A stretch of 5,943 bases of DNA, from contig JASHRE010000725.1 of the NCBI GenBank assembly GCA_030037515.1, forward strand, positions 1 through 5,943, given 5' to 3'. The notes beneath the pieces are model-generated. The model was not told the DNA's origin, did not search any database, and was given only the letters and a program-made list of their open reading frames with translations. Shown in pieces: positions 5,818 to 5,943 of this stretch. The position numbers were made by a program, and so were the translations under genes. The stretch comes from Candidatus Sulfotelmatobacter sp. Its GTDB lineage: Bacteria; Acidobacteriota; Terriglobia; Terriglobales; Acidobacteriaceae. Within the stretch, counting starts at the first letter, position 1. Every line of letters begins with the position of its first letter.

Positions 5818-5943
5818 TTATGCGACGGTTTCCGCCCCCTGGGAGACTATTCTCGGGGATGGTTGGGATGGCAACTGTAGGTGCAACTGGTGGAGCAGCA
5901 TTTGGTGATCCTTCTCCGGTTGGGTGTATCGGGGAAGAATCAG
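5818..5943 (-). CDS. Possible C-terminal end of a gene entering from the right edge
   Basis: A minus-strand frame is open from the window edge to a TAA at 5818-5820: 41 codons including PRYTQPEKDHQMLLHQLHLQLP and ending AETVA. About two thirds of its third positions are G or C, against fewer than half in the two competing open frames here (plus-strand ATG at 5820; minus-strand frame stopping near 5796). The helical 'PEKDHQMLLHQLHLQLP' tail faintly recalls the last residues of some transposases, but that is a guess. Too short to assign. Confidence 0.3.
   Translation of the reverse strand: MILPRYTQPEKDHQMLLHQLHLQLPSQPSPRIVSQGAETVA

Noticed and set aside
5820..5943. Plus-strand ATG frame open to the right edge
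   Set aside because: It has no ribosome binding site and poor GC at third positions; the minus-strand frame over the same bases looks more like coding.
1..5943. CRISPR arrays, tRNA or rRNA genes, toxin-antitoxin pairs, phage or retron features
   Set aside because: Looked for on both strands; no spaced direct repeats, cloverleaf-like sequences or characteristic motifs were found.

Overview
The window looks like chromosomal DNA from a moderately GC-rich bacterium, most likely an acidobacterium of the Terriglobia/Solibacteres type. This is inference from gene content: a secreted DUF2911 protein, a stand-alone degenerate receiver-domain protein and a remnant resembling a GloVer (TIGR03803) repeat are all common there. 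No rRNA or other marker gene is present to settle it.

Left part (1-1486), all coding signal on the minus strand. A sugar-acid dehydratase of the IlvD/Edd family begins at a GTG at 262 and runs off the left edge. Upstream of it lies the C-terminal half of a LacI-family regulator (881-363) without its DNA-binding domain. Directly behind that is a frameshifted remnant resembling a GloVer beta-propeller-type repeat (about 1103-878). The rest, to 1486, has no convincing gene. The dehydratase and a LacI-type regulator suggest an old sugar-acid catabolism locus whose local regulator has been destroyed.

Middle part (1487-4359). A plus-strand, membrane-bound, di-iron fatty acid hydroxylase/sterol desaturase family protein (1487-2116) converges on a minus-strand 14-TM DHA2-family MFS exporter (3752-2178), with only 61 bp between their stops. 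Upstream of the exporter, on the same strand, is a 129-residue pseudo-receiver protein (4359-3970) that lacks the phospho-acceptor aspartate.

Right part (4360-5943). A 289-bp divergent intergenic region, with a perfect 7-bp hairpin, separates the pseudo-receiver gene from a plus-strand exported DUF2911 protein (4649-5149). After it, about 570 bp holds no intact gene. The minus strand there carries what looks like a decayed secreted-protein gene in several frames. A minus-strand reading frame with coding-like base use enters from the right edge and stops at 5818.

The five intact or edge-cut genes do not form one obvious operon or pathway. They look like independent units separated by decayed DNA. 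I see no CRISPR array, tRNA, rRNA, complete insertion sequence or clear defence/toxin system. The points worth a second look are the decayed genes and the pseudo-receiver, not a new multi-gene system.
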